From Aralia elata (Eukaryota > Streptophyta > Magnoliopsida > Apiales > Araliaceae): DNA of 64,000 nt. Of the stretch, positions 29,701 to 41,700 are shown in pieces. Both the position numbers and the translations under genes were made by a program. The stretch lies in the NCBI GenBank assembly GCA_034770075.1, contig CM068382.1, positions 8,140,685-8,204,684 on the forward strand, read 5' to 3'. Within the stretch, counting starts at the first letter, position 1. Each line of letters starts with the position of its first letter. The notes beneath the pieces are model-generated. The model made no database searches and was not told where the DNA came from. It saw nothing but the letters and a program-made list of their open reading frames with translations.

Positions 29701-32622
29701 AGGGTATAGAAATACTCGTAGATTCATTCTCATGTTAAATGTATTCGCATATATTAACATATTTGTAGAGTCCATTTCCCCTTGTTGTTATTGAAATTTT
29801 TTATTGTTTGTGCGACAAATCATCCAAGTTCTTGTTGCTAGCTTGATAGTATGTCAATATTGTATGCAATGCTCTGATAAGAAGCTCTATATTTCTAGGG
29901 AAAGAGGCATACCTGTAGTAAGGGAAGCTTGGTTGATTGACAGTATAGAGAAACAAGAAGCCCAACTCTTAGATTACTATGATGTTCTAAGTGACCTTGC
30001 AGTTGATGGAAAAGGAATCCCATGGGATAAACAGGATCCTAGTGAGGAAGCGCTTGAATCCCTTTTTGCAGAGGTACAATCTCCCTTCGTTCCGAGTAAT
30101 TAATAATTATACTGAGAATCTTTCCAATGAATCTTTTCAATTATTGTGTTATGTTAATTAGCGAGTGAATGTGCAGCTCAAGATGTTTGGAAAGAGAGGA
30201 GTGCACAAGGATAGTAAGCTGCAACAGCAAGGTGGAAAGATCTTTGAAAAAGATGGGATATTGTTCAACTGTGCCTTGTCTGTCTCCGACAAAGGAAGAG
30301 GACTTAATGAGTACTGCACCAAAATATATGCTCTGTTCTTTGTAGTTCAAAGTTAGTTGTGTGGTGTTTTATTGAGTGTCAAATTTTAATTTATGCAGCT
30401 TCTGTATTATGCAACTGATCATGGTGCCAGAAAATCATCTACACATGTATTTCAAGAAAGGGAAAGTTGGTGACGATCCTGGAGCAGAGGAAAGGCTTGA
30501 GGAATGGGAAAAAGTTGATGATGCTGTTAAGGAGTTTGTTAAGCTCTTTGAGGGACTGACGGGTAATGAGTTTGAGCCGTGGGAGAGAGAGAAGAAGATT
30601 CAAAAGAAGCACCAGAAGTTCTTCCCCATCGATATCGTACAGACCTTTGCTTCTTTAATAATTGTTAGGGAAATGTTTTGAAGTGTTGCAAGTAGAAACC
30701 AAGAAGAGAAGATTTAACAGGAATAACAGTCCATTAATTGTTTTGGCTGATGAATTTGATTGCAAAATGTTTTGTTTTAAAAAATTTGTTATGGTGCAGG
30801 ATGATGGGTATGAAGTTAGATATGGAGGCCTTGGCCTTCGGCAGCTTGGGATTGCAGTTGTACATTGCAAGCTTGATCCAATGGTGGCAAATTTCATGAA
30901 GGTTCTGTGTAGTCAGGAAATTTATAGGTTAAATTTCACGCCCCACAAGTTATTGGGTTGCCTCTTTTTTCCTTTTTTTTTTTTTCAACCATTGGCGTCG
31001 CTAGGTATTAATATCTGTATATTTAGAACAGGCATGCTCTTATGGAGATGGGATTGGATGCCCCCGACATTCCAATTGGAATGGTTACAGATTTCCATCT
31101 GAAGAAATGCGAAGAGATTCTCTTAGAATTTGTAGAGCAACTGAAATCAATGAAGGTAGAAGGGCAAAAGGCTATGGCAGTGTGGTCAGATTTTAGCCAG
31201 AGATGGTTTACACAAATGCACTCCACTAGACCTTTCATCTTTAAGGATTACAATGATCTTGCAGATCATGTAAGAAATGACTTTGTACATTTGACCATAA
31301 CATAGGCAGCGATTGCGGTTGACATGTTTGGTATACTAATATCCTGCTGTGTGTCCGAATTTGTAGGCTGCAGCTGCATTGGAGACTGTTAGAGACAGTG
31401 TTGTAGCCTCACACCTTATAGGTGACTTGAGTGGTGCTACCATTGATGACCCTCTCTCTGATCGCTACAAGAAATTGGGTTGCGACATCTCTGCTGTGGA
31501 GAAGGGTTCCGAGGACTACAATATGATAGTGAACTATCTACAGAAAAGCTATGAACCTGCCAAAATTGGAGATATTGTAGGAATATTGTACTCCTATTTT
31601 TATTTTATTAAACTACATCAGCTATCACTTTATGCTCTGCTCTTATTCTGTTAAACAGAGCTACTCTGTGTCCGTTGAAAATATATTTTCTGTTGAAGTG
31701 AATGCTGGCCCTTCCTATGAAGAGATCAAGAAACTCCCGAACAAAGTTCTGCTTTGGTGTGGTAAGCTTCGTGTTCTGGTCAACCTGGAGGGGTTGTCTT
31801 TGAGGGGGTTAAGAAAGGGGTGTTTTTGAGTTCTTTTCTTAGATTTATACCTTGGTTCTGTAAGGTACTCGGAGCTCAAATCTTCTAAGGCACTTGCACA
31901 AAGGATTCTTGCCAGCGGTTTGCCATCTTCCAGTTCCAGGATACATGGTGAGACAAAGCCAAGTTATCACCTTTTTATCTATGCAAATCATTAAAGATTA
32001 GCTAATTTTGTGTTCGTCGACTCCCAGTTTGGGAAGGCTATTGTATGCTCAGATGCTGCAGCTGAAGCTGCTAGATATGGATTTACTGCTGTGGATAGAC
32101 TAGATGGATTCTTGGTTCTGGCTGTTGTTTCTTTAGGAGAGAATATTACAGAGCTCACAAGTCCACCTGAGGTATCTAAATTTGTTTTCATGACAGATTG
32201 TTTTGAGCATTCCATTCTGCTATGATCTACTTGACCTTGAGCATCAATCAATTGTTATTGGATAAATACAGGATCCAAAGTCTCTGGAGGAGCAGCAGCT
32301 TGGAGTGAAGGGGTTGGGAAGGAAGAAAACAGATGAATCGGAGCACTTTGTGTGGAAGGATGACATTAAGGTGCCTTGTGGACGCTTGGTCCCGTCAGAG
32401 AACAAAGATAGTGTTCTCGAGTACAATGAATATGCCGTTTACAACCCTAAACAGGTATTATTATCTTTTCCCCTATGAAGCGAAGCAATATAGATAAAAA
32501 GATTTTAAGTATTCAGTTCTTCATTTTGCTTTTATTCATGTTGCACTTAAATGTTGATCTGGGACCAGGTGAGCATACGGTTCTTGGTAGGGCTGAAGTT
32601 TGAAGAGAAGAACAGAAAGTAG
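26796..32622 (+). CDS. PARP3: Poly(ADP-ribose) polymerase 3 (plant PARP3)
   Basis: Nuclear PARP-family protein linked to DNA damage responses and seed vigour. Exons: 26796-26801, 27689-27993, 28959-29157, 29239-29358, 29444-29501, 29603-29672, 29899-30073, 30177-30310, 30399-30636, 30800-30927, 31032-31269, 31367-31576, 31659-31761, 31865-31947, 32028-32171, 32272-32454, 32569-32622; total 816 codons in frame (815 residues; Arabidopsis PARP3 about 814). Domains: basic N-terminus, PADR1 zinc finger (CPICG, about residues 110-150), BRCT (about 190-280), WGR (from KMFGKRGVH, about 312-430), helical regulatory domain, catalytic domain (about 600-815). The canonical H-Y-E triad reads C661-V695-E790 (LLWCG, AIVCSD, YNEY), as in other plant PARP3 proteins, so ADP-ribosyl transfer may be weak or absent. 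The first exon gives only Met-Lys; ATG 27671 is an alternative start. Confidence 0.93.
28311..28649. mobile_element. Foldback MITE in PARP3 intron 2
   Basis: The ends ggctacgtttgtttacaaaa and, from the right, ggccgtgtttgtttgtaaaa form inverted repeats of about 55 bases, continuing through gtcttaattta. No clean target duplication was found; the GGCC-GTTTG ends could be Tourist-like or hAT-like. It lies wholly within the 965-base intron and should not affect the protein. Confidence 0.65.
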
Positions 32623-33027
32623 CGTACGAAACAACCTAGTAAAGCAAATGCAAGAAAGATGGAAGAACAGGGAAGGGTGTGTGTAAATTAATCTTTTGGC
32701 CCTATGTTTGCCAAGTTCTGTAGGTGGGTGGGAGTTGTGGAAGTGAGCATGTCAGCCACTTTGTTCGTGGAGCTGTGGAAGGATGTTGATTTGTTTTGAA
32801 GTTTGTAACCTTAACAAACTCGGTTCATATATGTATATATGTTAAGTTCCTCTTTGTTTTTGCCTTTCAGCTGCATGCTTGTGATGTCTAGCTGAGGGGT
32901 GTTGATTTAGGAGTGCTATTCTTCTTCACCTTGTAGTGTGTTGATACGAGTGTCTGATTACACAGTTTATGGAGTGTTTTTAAGATTTGCCATTGCGACA
33001 GTGGACTAGATGTGTTTGTAACTCCCC

Positions 33028-33207
33028 CCTTTTGCCAAATCCTCTTATTTGATAGTATAAAATGGCAGTAAAAAATAAATTTATTGTCATGCCATTGTCA
33101 TTATAATCCCCCCCCCCCCCCCCCCACCCCCGCCTTTTGCCAAATCCTCTTATTTGATAGTATAAAATGGCAGTAAAAAATAAATTTATTGTCATGCCAT
33201 TGTCATT
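33028..33207. repeat. 75-bp direct repeat flanking an 18-base C run
   Basis: Copies at 33028-33102 and 33133-33207 run from ccttttgccaaatcctctta to gccattgtcatt and appear identical. Between them is an uninterrupted C run (33108-33125) followed by acccccg. Each copy also has its own short C run in front. Confidence 0.9.
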
Positions 33208-33525
33208 CATTATAATTTCATTACGTTGGCGGAAAAAAGTATTCAAAAGCTGGGTTCAGTTTATATCTCCTTTTATCTTTTCTTTCTTTAATAAGCAACC
33301 AGTTGATAAATATAATCTCGCTGTATGCACCATGAAAGCTTTTGGTGGTTACCAATAAACTTGGTTTCTCTTTCATGGGCAAGTTTATTTGGTACGTAGA
33401 TTAGCATTTTCTTATATGCTAGTGGCTTCTGCAGCTTACATCTCATTGATACCTACTGCCGCTTATGAATTCTTTAATAACAAGGAAAAGAGTGGTTGAG
33501 AAATGGTTTCAACTGATAGGAGCAG

Positions 33526-33625
33526 GCTAACAGACCTAAAAACCTCATCTTTGTTATAGCTAACCTTGCTCATCCGCTAACAGACCTAAAAACCTCATCT
33601 TTGTTATAGCTAACCTTGCTCATCC
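33526..33625. repeat. Perfect 50-bp tandem duplication
   Basis: gctaacagacctaaaaacct... ending gctcatcc occurs twice back to back (33526-33575 and 33576-33625), followed by the first bases of a third copy (gcta). Confidence 0.92.
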
Positions 33626-35084
33626 GCTACTATTGTTCTTAACTTAAAATACCGCTAACCCCATCGTCTTCCTAAACAAGTGTGTACTTATCTTTTAATG
33701 ATAGGCAAAATAAGTATTATAAAGAGTGCCAAAGTTCCAATGTAGAGGAACTTCCTACTTTTTCATAAAGCTTCTAGACTTACCTTCTCACCTGATTTGT
33801 TTCTCCTCCTAACGAACCTGCAGCATAAGTTCCCTTGCTTAGTGCATTAGAATGCTCTTTGGTTTGTTCCTCTATGTGCAAGAGGGGTTTGTGAGTGGGA
33901 GCTATAGAGAGTGAAGCTACATTCATTTTAAAATTTTCAGATGTAAATATTTTGGTATGGGGTAAGCCGATCAAAAGATAAAAGAAATCAATGGTATGTG
34001 TGTGGTTAGCATGCTTTCTGCAGAGAGTACCAAGAAAAAAAATTGGTTTCAAATAGCCATTTGAAGCATGAACCTGCTACGAAGACCTTAAGCTAAACAT
34101 TGAACGATCTGTCTAAAGTTTAGGGAGCTTAATGGGACTATCTGTCATTTTCAGACTGGGGAATCCTATAGTTGTCTGAACTAGCAATTGATAATTTCCC
34201 TTGTTGAGATAAATTTTGATATATTCATGCAATCAAGTTGCTCTAAACATGATAATGTAATAGTAGTCTATTTGGTAAGAGGACACTCCTACTTCCTGAG
34301 GGCAGAGCAGAGGTTCCATTCTCATCCGCCAGATATGGTGGTCCTACCCTTTCCCCTCAGGAGGGGATGGGGGAGTTTGTTCTAAACAATTTACATTAAC
34401 CATTGGTGTTAGGAGGCCCAAGTAAGGCAAAATAAAAACATGGAAGTTATGTTTCACAACAAATGAGTGAATGTATAAGTATCTAAACTTTAACCTAACT
34501 GAATCGCTACGCAAAGCAGACAAGCCTGCAATTCATCAAATCCAGATTTTATATCTACAACCTAGATTATCTTGGCTAGAGAATTGCTAGTATTGGCATG
34601 TAATAACTTGTCAATTCTTGACACTGTAGACCCAGCAACTAGTCATTATGAGATGGCAGTTCTCAGATTAATCCCACAAGTTGTCAGACTACTTGCTAAT
34701 TTATACTTTGATACTACTATAGCAATTCAATCTGTGAAATTAAAACTCGTAATGAATTTGTGATACAAGTAGGCCAAGTAATATAAGGCTATTAAAAGAG
34801 AAGTGTTGTTTGAATGATAAATTAATGAATGTACAAAACTTGAAACAAAATGAATCATGACAGAATACAACAACGCAATTCACTAAATTCAATTTTTACA
34901 TTTGAAATTCAACCCAAGACTATCTTGGATAGACAAGGGCCAGTTTTGGTATACAATTCTTTCAACAATTTTGCTCCTTTCTCATCCGTGGAACACAACA
35001 GAAAATAGACTAACACAAACTCAGGACAATCCACCTATTCTACACAAGCAAAAGGTCTCAGAGACTCAAAACATGAGCAAAGTG

Positions 35085-36212
35085 TTATGGATATATAACA
35101 ACAGGAGGAAACTTGAACTTATCCGAGATAAATGGAATTACCTCCGGTCTCTGCACCAAATCACGATAAAATTCATACTCTGCCTCATAATCATGCAACC
35201 GAAGCTCAGCCTTCTGATTAGTATGGTAATGATGCTTTGCTGAATCCGACTTCCCAAACCCAAAAACGCTGACTTTCTCACAAAGCCCCAAAGCAAGCAT
35301 AACAGCCTGCATACCCGAAGAGTAATGAAAATTAACCCCATCATGGGCAGACCCCCATTCCCCAATATCCTTTGTTGTCACCTCCAAGAATCGTTTCAAA
35401 GAATAATACTTAACAATCCGTGCACATAACATATCAAACGCCGGTTCAGTAATAATCAATGGCGCCTTATGAGATGAGTTACACAATACGTAATCGAAGA
35501 AATGAACCGGTTGGCACATATACATAACAATGGGAACTTTCTCCCCATAAGGATGGCAAAAACAACTCTCCCTACGGGCACATAAATGCAATATATTGCT
35601 ATTCACAAACGAAAAACTAGTTTTTGATCCCACGTTTCGTTCATAAATACCAATCCGGGCATTGTTCAATCGAATAACAACCTCGTGACTATCTATTAGT
35701 TTTCCATGTTCATGATGTAATAAAATCCCACTATTCCCCACAACAGCACAAGTCTTGTACTTCCTATCAATATTGACTAAACCCTTAAACGAATCAACCA
35801 AATTCGACATTATATCAGATTTGAACCGCCTTTTTTGCGACCATTTTTGCAAATGCTTTCGAAATTCCAACCATAATCTATAAAACTGCGGAGACCGAAG
35901 GCTTACCGGAATCCCCCTGGTAGACCTGGCACGGAAATCAATACGGTACTTGCCGGCTGACATGAACGTCCGGTGGCGCCCATGGCTCTGGAAGTTCCCA
36001 TCAAGTAAATGCTCTATTTCTTGGGTTAGCTGCGATTCTCCCATTTCAATGGAGGCAAACTTGAGAAGGGTCGTGTTAAATACTGGTTTTTGGGTAAAAA
36101 GGGAGGTGGATTCGAGCTGAGAGTGGCGGCGAAGGGTGATTTGGAAGGTGAGAGTGGCAGCTAGCACAACGAGGATCAATATGCTGAAAAGTTGCCGCAT
36201 TGGGCGCTTCAT
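35085..36212 (-). CDS. GT29 sialyltransferase-like Golgi protein
   Basis: Intronless 375-codon ORF for a type II membrane protein: short basic tail, one membrane segment (about residues 8-27), stem, and GT29 catalytic domain. Sialylmotif L is at about 154-198 (TCAVVGNSG, IRLNNA), motif S at about 295-317 (FHYSSGMQAVMLALG), and a C-terminal HHYH patch (327-330) lies where animal enzymes have the VS motif. Plants make little or no sialic acid; the Arabidopsis relatives (SIA1/MGP2, SIA2, GALT29A) act in Golgi glycan synthesis, pollen tube growth or arabinogalactan galactosylation. It resembles the SIA1/SIA2 group more than GALT29A by memory, which is not certain. The start is the first ATG before the hydrophobic segment. 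Confidence 0.88.
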   Translation of the reverse strand: MKRPMRQLFSILILVVLAATLTFQITLRRHSQLESTSLFTQKPVFNTTLLKFASIEMGESQLTQEIEHLLDGNFQSHGRHRTFMSAGKYRIDFRARSTRGIPVSLRSPQFYRLWLEFRKHLQKWSQKRRFKSDIMSNLVDSFKGLVNIDRKYKTCAVVGNSGILLHHEHGKLIDSHEVVIRLNNARIGIYERNVGSKTSFSFVNSNILHLCARRESCFCHPYGEKVPIVMYMCQPVHFFDYVLCNSSHKAPLIITEPAFDMLCARIVKYYSLKRFLEVTTKDIGEWGSAHDGVNFHYSSGMQAVMLALGLCEKVSVFGFGKSDSAKHHYHTNQKAELRLHDYEAEYEFYRDLVQRPEVIPFISDKFKFPPVVIYP

Positions 36213-38707
36213 TTTCTGGGATTTTGCGGGCAGTTTTGAGATCAGAGATATTATGAGCTAAATCTTGGGAGATTTGATTTTTAATGAATCTGGAAAGAGG
36301 GGAGGAGTGTGATTTTTCTTCATTTTGAAAGAAAAAAGTGGTGGGTTTTTAAAAAAGATTGGATCTTTGAGTGAAAAATGAGCTATGCAGTTGAAATACA
36401 GATACAGTACAACATGGATGTATCTATGGCTTCCATTGATGAAGAGATCCGAGCGAGAAGTGAGCTTCAAAGAGGTGGATGTGAGAGAGAAGAACCCTAA
36501 AAGAAAAGAAGTAGGGGGAAGTAAACCGAAGGGGAGACTTTAATTTGTGTTTTTAATCAGATTGGAATGGAAGGAATATATTGGAAATGATGTTCCAATT
36601 TTATTTGGGGTGGGCGGGTTTGCATTGAAAAGGCATGATTTTGGTGGTTAGGCATAGGCCGGCTGGCTGGCTGGCTGGTTGGTTAAATCACACTCCAGTA
36701 AGTTGTAATAACTGGGGAGGCCATAATCAAGTAAGTAACTACCTGATGGGTGATGGCTCGTAACATGGAGTTTTTATTAGGAAGTTCATGTCTTCCAACT
36801 AGGAAAAAGACTTTTTTATATATTTTTGACACGTGTACAATAATTATTTTTTAACCAATAGCCCATAATATGTGGGAGCCAATTTGTATTAATTATGTAT
36901 GACCATTACACGTGTCGAAAATGTAATGGAAGGTCTTAGGAAGACCTGAATCTCCTAATAAAAATTCCATAAGATGAGGAACACATTAATTAATGTACTA
37001 GTTGACTAATTAAAAAAATAATAAAAAATTATAGATCTAGATTTAGGGAGTGCTCCTCTCAATTAGTAGTATTTTTTTATTTATTTGTTTGGAGACTCTC
37101 TCATTGTATTATTTGTCATTTTAACATATTCAATGCATTATGTCCATTTTTGAACTGTGTTAAAAAAAGAATGGTTAAAAACATGTTGTTTTAATGACTT
37201 AATGACTTGATGTGCATTTGTATGGTGTGGGGTGGCAATTGACTAGACCATGAGTCACAAGTCTAATTGGATGGATGGTATTAATTTAATTTAAACAATG
37301 TGTAAAGATTGATGATAGTACTTATTACTATCTTTTTGGTTTATGAATGTTTATAATAATATTGTAAGAATTATGATTCTAAATTTAAGTATATATTGTT
37401 TTATTTTATATCAAGGTAAGATCTAAAAATTTAACTAAATTATGATAACATATATCAAGAAAATCTCATTTTTTTTCATAAGTATATTGTCTCTGTTTGA
37501 ATTATGCTTTATTATGAATTATGAATAATTTGATGTGTCTTTTATTATGCTAAATATTTGATTCATGGAGTAATATTTTAGACTTCAAAATAATTTTTTT
37601 TTAAATATTACTATGTATCTATATAACAAAATACAAATGATTTTGAATTTCCCGCTCATTTAATAAATCATCTGAGCCATTTAAAGTTTGGCATAAATCT
37701 GGCCGTTCATTATTTTCTCCTTCTTTATTTCCTCTTCTTCTACATTTTTCTCCTTCTTCAAACCCTATCTCCAATACTTTTTTCTTCTACATATTTTTTT
37801 TCTCTCCAACAAAAATTAGTGCCGGAGTCACGGGTTACCGCTAGTTTATATATATATTACTTCTATCATTCCCCCGCACCCCCCACTCACCCTCTCCCAC
37901 GCCCCGATCCCACCCCCAACCCCAACTAACCTGACATGGAGTTGGTGATTGTGACACAGCCACCTTCCACTCGGCCAATTTTTTTATTTTTATTTTTTTT
38001 CAGTTGACGCGGACTTAACTCTCTTCCGTTATATATATCTTTTCATCAAATATATCGTATTTTAATAATTTTAAATATTATAATTAAAATTAACATTAAT
38101 TAATTAATTAATAATATTAAATAGTATAATATCAGCAAATAAAAATTATTTGACATTTTTTTACTATTTAATAAACATGTTCATTAAAATTTCAACAATT
38201 AAAAATAATTTTAAATTTTTAAAAATAAAAATATTTTTAATAATTTTAATTTTTAGTACAATTAATTTTAATACTATTAATTATTTATTTATATATATTA
38301 ATTATTATTAATTAAATTATTAAGATCAAATAATTAATGTATTTGATAGAATTAATGGAAAAATATACCGGAGGGGAGCCGATAATAAACCAACAAAAAC
38401 CTCTATGATATAATTTAGAAATTTTAATCTATTTATTCAAACTTCTGATCCACAAATTAATATTAACAAAACAGTACTCCTACCAAATAGAAGCAAAACA
38501 CGCCCACTCTCACACACACAAGCAAAAGAAGTACGTGTTTATCACGAAAGGCACCTTCCTGAACCCAAATTGCTTCATCCCCATTCCCATCATACCTTCT
38601 TTCCCTTCCCAAACCCTAGCAAAATTTCCCAAATTTCTAGGGTTCGGTCTAATTTCAAGTTTCATCCACCACTCGCATACTAATTATATGCAAAAGAGTA
38701 CAAAAAT
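36213..38707. other. Intergenic DNA between two divergent genes (GT29 and SKD1)
   Basis: Must hold both promoters and 5' untranslated regions. It has a GGCT microsatellite (about 36659-36682), a C-rich patch (37868-37925), a very AT-rich TTAATTAA stretch (38090-38340) and a CA run (38509-38521) shortly before the SKD1 start. The ORFs at 36258-36470 and 38535-38747 are not convincing genes. Confidence 0.55.
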
Positions 38708-41700
38708 ATGTACAGCAATTTTAAAGAACAAGCGATCGAGTACGTGAAGCAAGCCGTGCGCGAAGACAATGATGGGAATTACGCAAAGGCCTTCCCTTTG
38801 TACATGAACGCTTTAGAGTACTTCAAGACCCACTTGAAATACGAGAAAAATCCTAAGATCAAGGAAGCTATCACCCAGAAATTCACCGAGTATTTGCGGC
38901 GTGCCGAGGAGATTCGAGCTGTGCTCGATGACGGCGGAACGGGTCCTGCGGTGAACGGGGATGCTGCCGTTGCTGCGAGGCCGAAGACGAAGCCCAAGGA
39001 TGGTGGAGGAGAGGGTGGGGAAGGGGAGGATCCGGAGCAGGCGAAGCTGCGGGCGGGTTTGAATTCGGCCATTATACGAGAAAAGCCGAATGTAAAGTGG
39101 AATGATGTGGCGGGGTTGGAGAGCGCGAAGCAGGCGTTGCAGGAGGCGGTTATTTTACCTGTTAAATTCCCTCAGTTCTTCACTGGTTAGACTTAATTTA
39201 ATTATTTTGTGTTTGATTCCTTGCATTTGTAGCTATTTACTGATTACTAAATTAATGCTCTAGTGGTTAGTTATGATTTTTCATTTGTTTGTAATTGATT
39301 GATATGTGTGCAGTTGGATTAATTGAAGTGGTGTAATTTCTTATATAAGAGTTAAACTTGTAGGTATCTAAAGAGTGTGGCTTAGTTATAGACTATAGTA
39401 GTTATAGACTATAGTATTATGTCTTAAACTTGATTGCTTTCTGTCTGATTATATGATTGGTTATCTAGTTATTGCTAGTTTTATTTTGCCTGTTAAATTA
39501 CTTCAGCTAGGATTTGTTATGTTTAGCTGATTATGATTGGTCAGTTGTTGTGAGCATTGTTTTGATTGGACATGTAGCTCATTTACTTAAAGTTTGATGC
39601 TTTTGTATTTGATTTTATTATAACTTCAACTTTGAATTCTTTTACTGATATTTTTGATGCATTTTGTTTGACTTTGTTATATCTTGATATGTTAAACAAA
39701 CTCAACCGCAGAAATATAAGAAAGTTGTGACCTTCTTAGAAAATTATCTTCATAATAGGAATTGATGAATTCAAATATGCAGTGATGTTAAGAAGCAGGG
39801 TGCCCCCTTTGATTGTGGGTCACATATTCTGCTATTTGTTTTTTTTTTCTTCAATTTGAGTTATAGAAGGCCCTGGCTTCTAGGTAAATAGGTAATGTTT
39901 CATGGTGTGTTCTTTTTGTTCCAGAATTGCACCCTGCTTTAAAAGGATTATTCTAAAAATAGTCATCCATGATGTTGAGCAACTTAGGATTTGCAAATCT
40001 ATAGTACTCAAGTTAGGTTTTGTAGATGGTAACGGAAATGCCACATCTTCTTAAATAGTAGAGAACTCAACATAGCAACTTGGTTCCAGTAAAGAATATG
40101 TATTCGGGCTGAATTTTTTTTATTTTGATTTATTAGGATCTGAGACATTTTTGTCAAGGGGCCTATTTAGAATTATTGTTAAGCTGTTATCTAATGAAAA
40201 CAATCTGGTGTTACATACTCTCATCATGTGGTGATCATGATTCCGTCTTCTTGGTGTAGTTTATCCTGTAACTTTACTTATTTTTGTATCACTCTCTCAT
40301 TTAGGAAAGAGAAGGCCATGGAGAGCCTTTCTTTTATACGGGCCACCTGGAACAGGGAAGTCATACTTAGCCAAAGCTGTTGCGACTGAAGCAGATTCTA
40401 CTTTTTTTAGGTATGTTAACCATCTACACGTTTTGATTATTGAATTCCATTTATTTATGTTTTTTTTTTAGATCTGCAGCCAGGGTTTTGAAAGTGTTTT
40501 CCCTTCAAAACTATTAATGGTTTGAGGTATGGGAAACCTGTACTCTTTACCTTGTGTCAGGAAAGATACATGTCTCTCCTTTGAACAACTACAGGAAACT
40601 TTTGTATAAGGATACCTATGCTTTTTTGTGGTGGAATTGGCTTGAGAAAAGCTTCTAGCATTAGTGTTTAAAGTTATAGTTGGTGTTTAAAATTATAGGA
40701 GAAGGGTTGTAGGTTTTGGTGATGCACTAGGATTCAGTTTAGTTAGGTTTAGAAAGTGCTCTGTTGCTGGGTTTTGGGATAATGTGTGCAGTAATTTCTG
40801 GGCGGTAATCAAAATTAGGATCTTGGTGTTAATTGAGAGGGCAAAGGTCGGTTACCGGATTGTGGTTGGTTATGAATTACATCCTCTGTTAAGCTTTACA
40901 TGTCCCCCTTTGCTGAAGAGGTGTGGCTTGGATTTTTAATTTAGACACGGAAGAAGTCTTAAAAGATGAAGAGAGTAGCAAAAGAAGAAGACTAGTAAGA
41001 AACATGATACTAATGATTGGCCAGTTGAATGGCAAAAACTGATACGGTAAGGTCACGTCAATAAATATGAATTTATATGCATAAGTTTAGAGTATGTACT
41101 CCATATATTTTTAATAATAAGTAATTTAAAATCGTAGTGGTGTAATGTAAACGTATATAATCATGAATCTTATAAGAATACGAAAGAGTAGGTTAGCACA
41201 AAATAAGGTTTAAGCTTCATATGCAAGGTAGTTGTGTTACTGCTGAACTGGACACAAGATGCCGGACTTCCCTTTGATCTGTAGTTGCTTTATTTTAGAA
41301 CCTCTGACATACTAAAGAACTGATGAATTGGGATTTTAATAATGACTGATTTTGTTCAAGATGATCTTTGCACGAGAGTTATATGTTCTTGGTTTTATTT
41401 TTGTCTCTGCACACTTCAGCCTTCAGCTATGATCTTTGTTTTACAAGGGATAAATTTATGTTTCACTTAACTTGTAACATATCTTTTGGTATGTATGCAT
41501 CATCATTTTGGTTAATATGTTTTTCAGTCTTTGCACACATTTATTAATATTAAAAGTCCTAGTTTAATATTGTTTCTTATGTACATCAACTTAGTCCAAT
41601 AAGTTGGCAAGTGCCAACTGCTTCTTTAGTGCAGTATTTCTTCTTCAGATCTGGTTTCAAAGTGGATGGGGGAAAGTGAAAAACTAGTTTCAAATCTTTT

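Larger units (their letters stand above)
32623..35084. other. Intergenic DNA between PARP3 and the GT29 gene (convergent 3' ends)
   Basis: Contains the PARP3 3' untranslated region (from 32623), a poly-C tract with flanking direct repeats (33028-33207), a 50-bp tandem duplication (33526-33625) and otherwise unremarkable AT-rich DNA. The small ORFs at 33780-34052 and 34188-34385 show no family resemblance. Confidence 0.6.
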
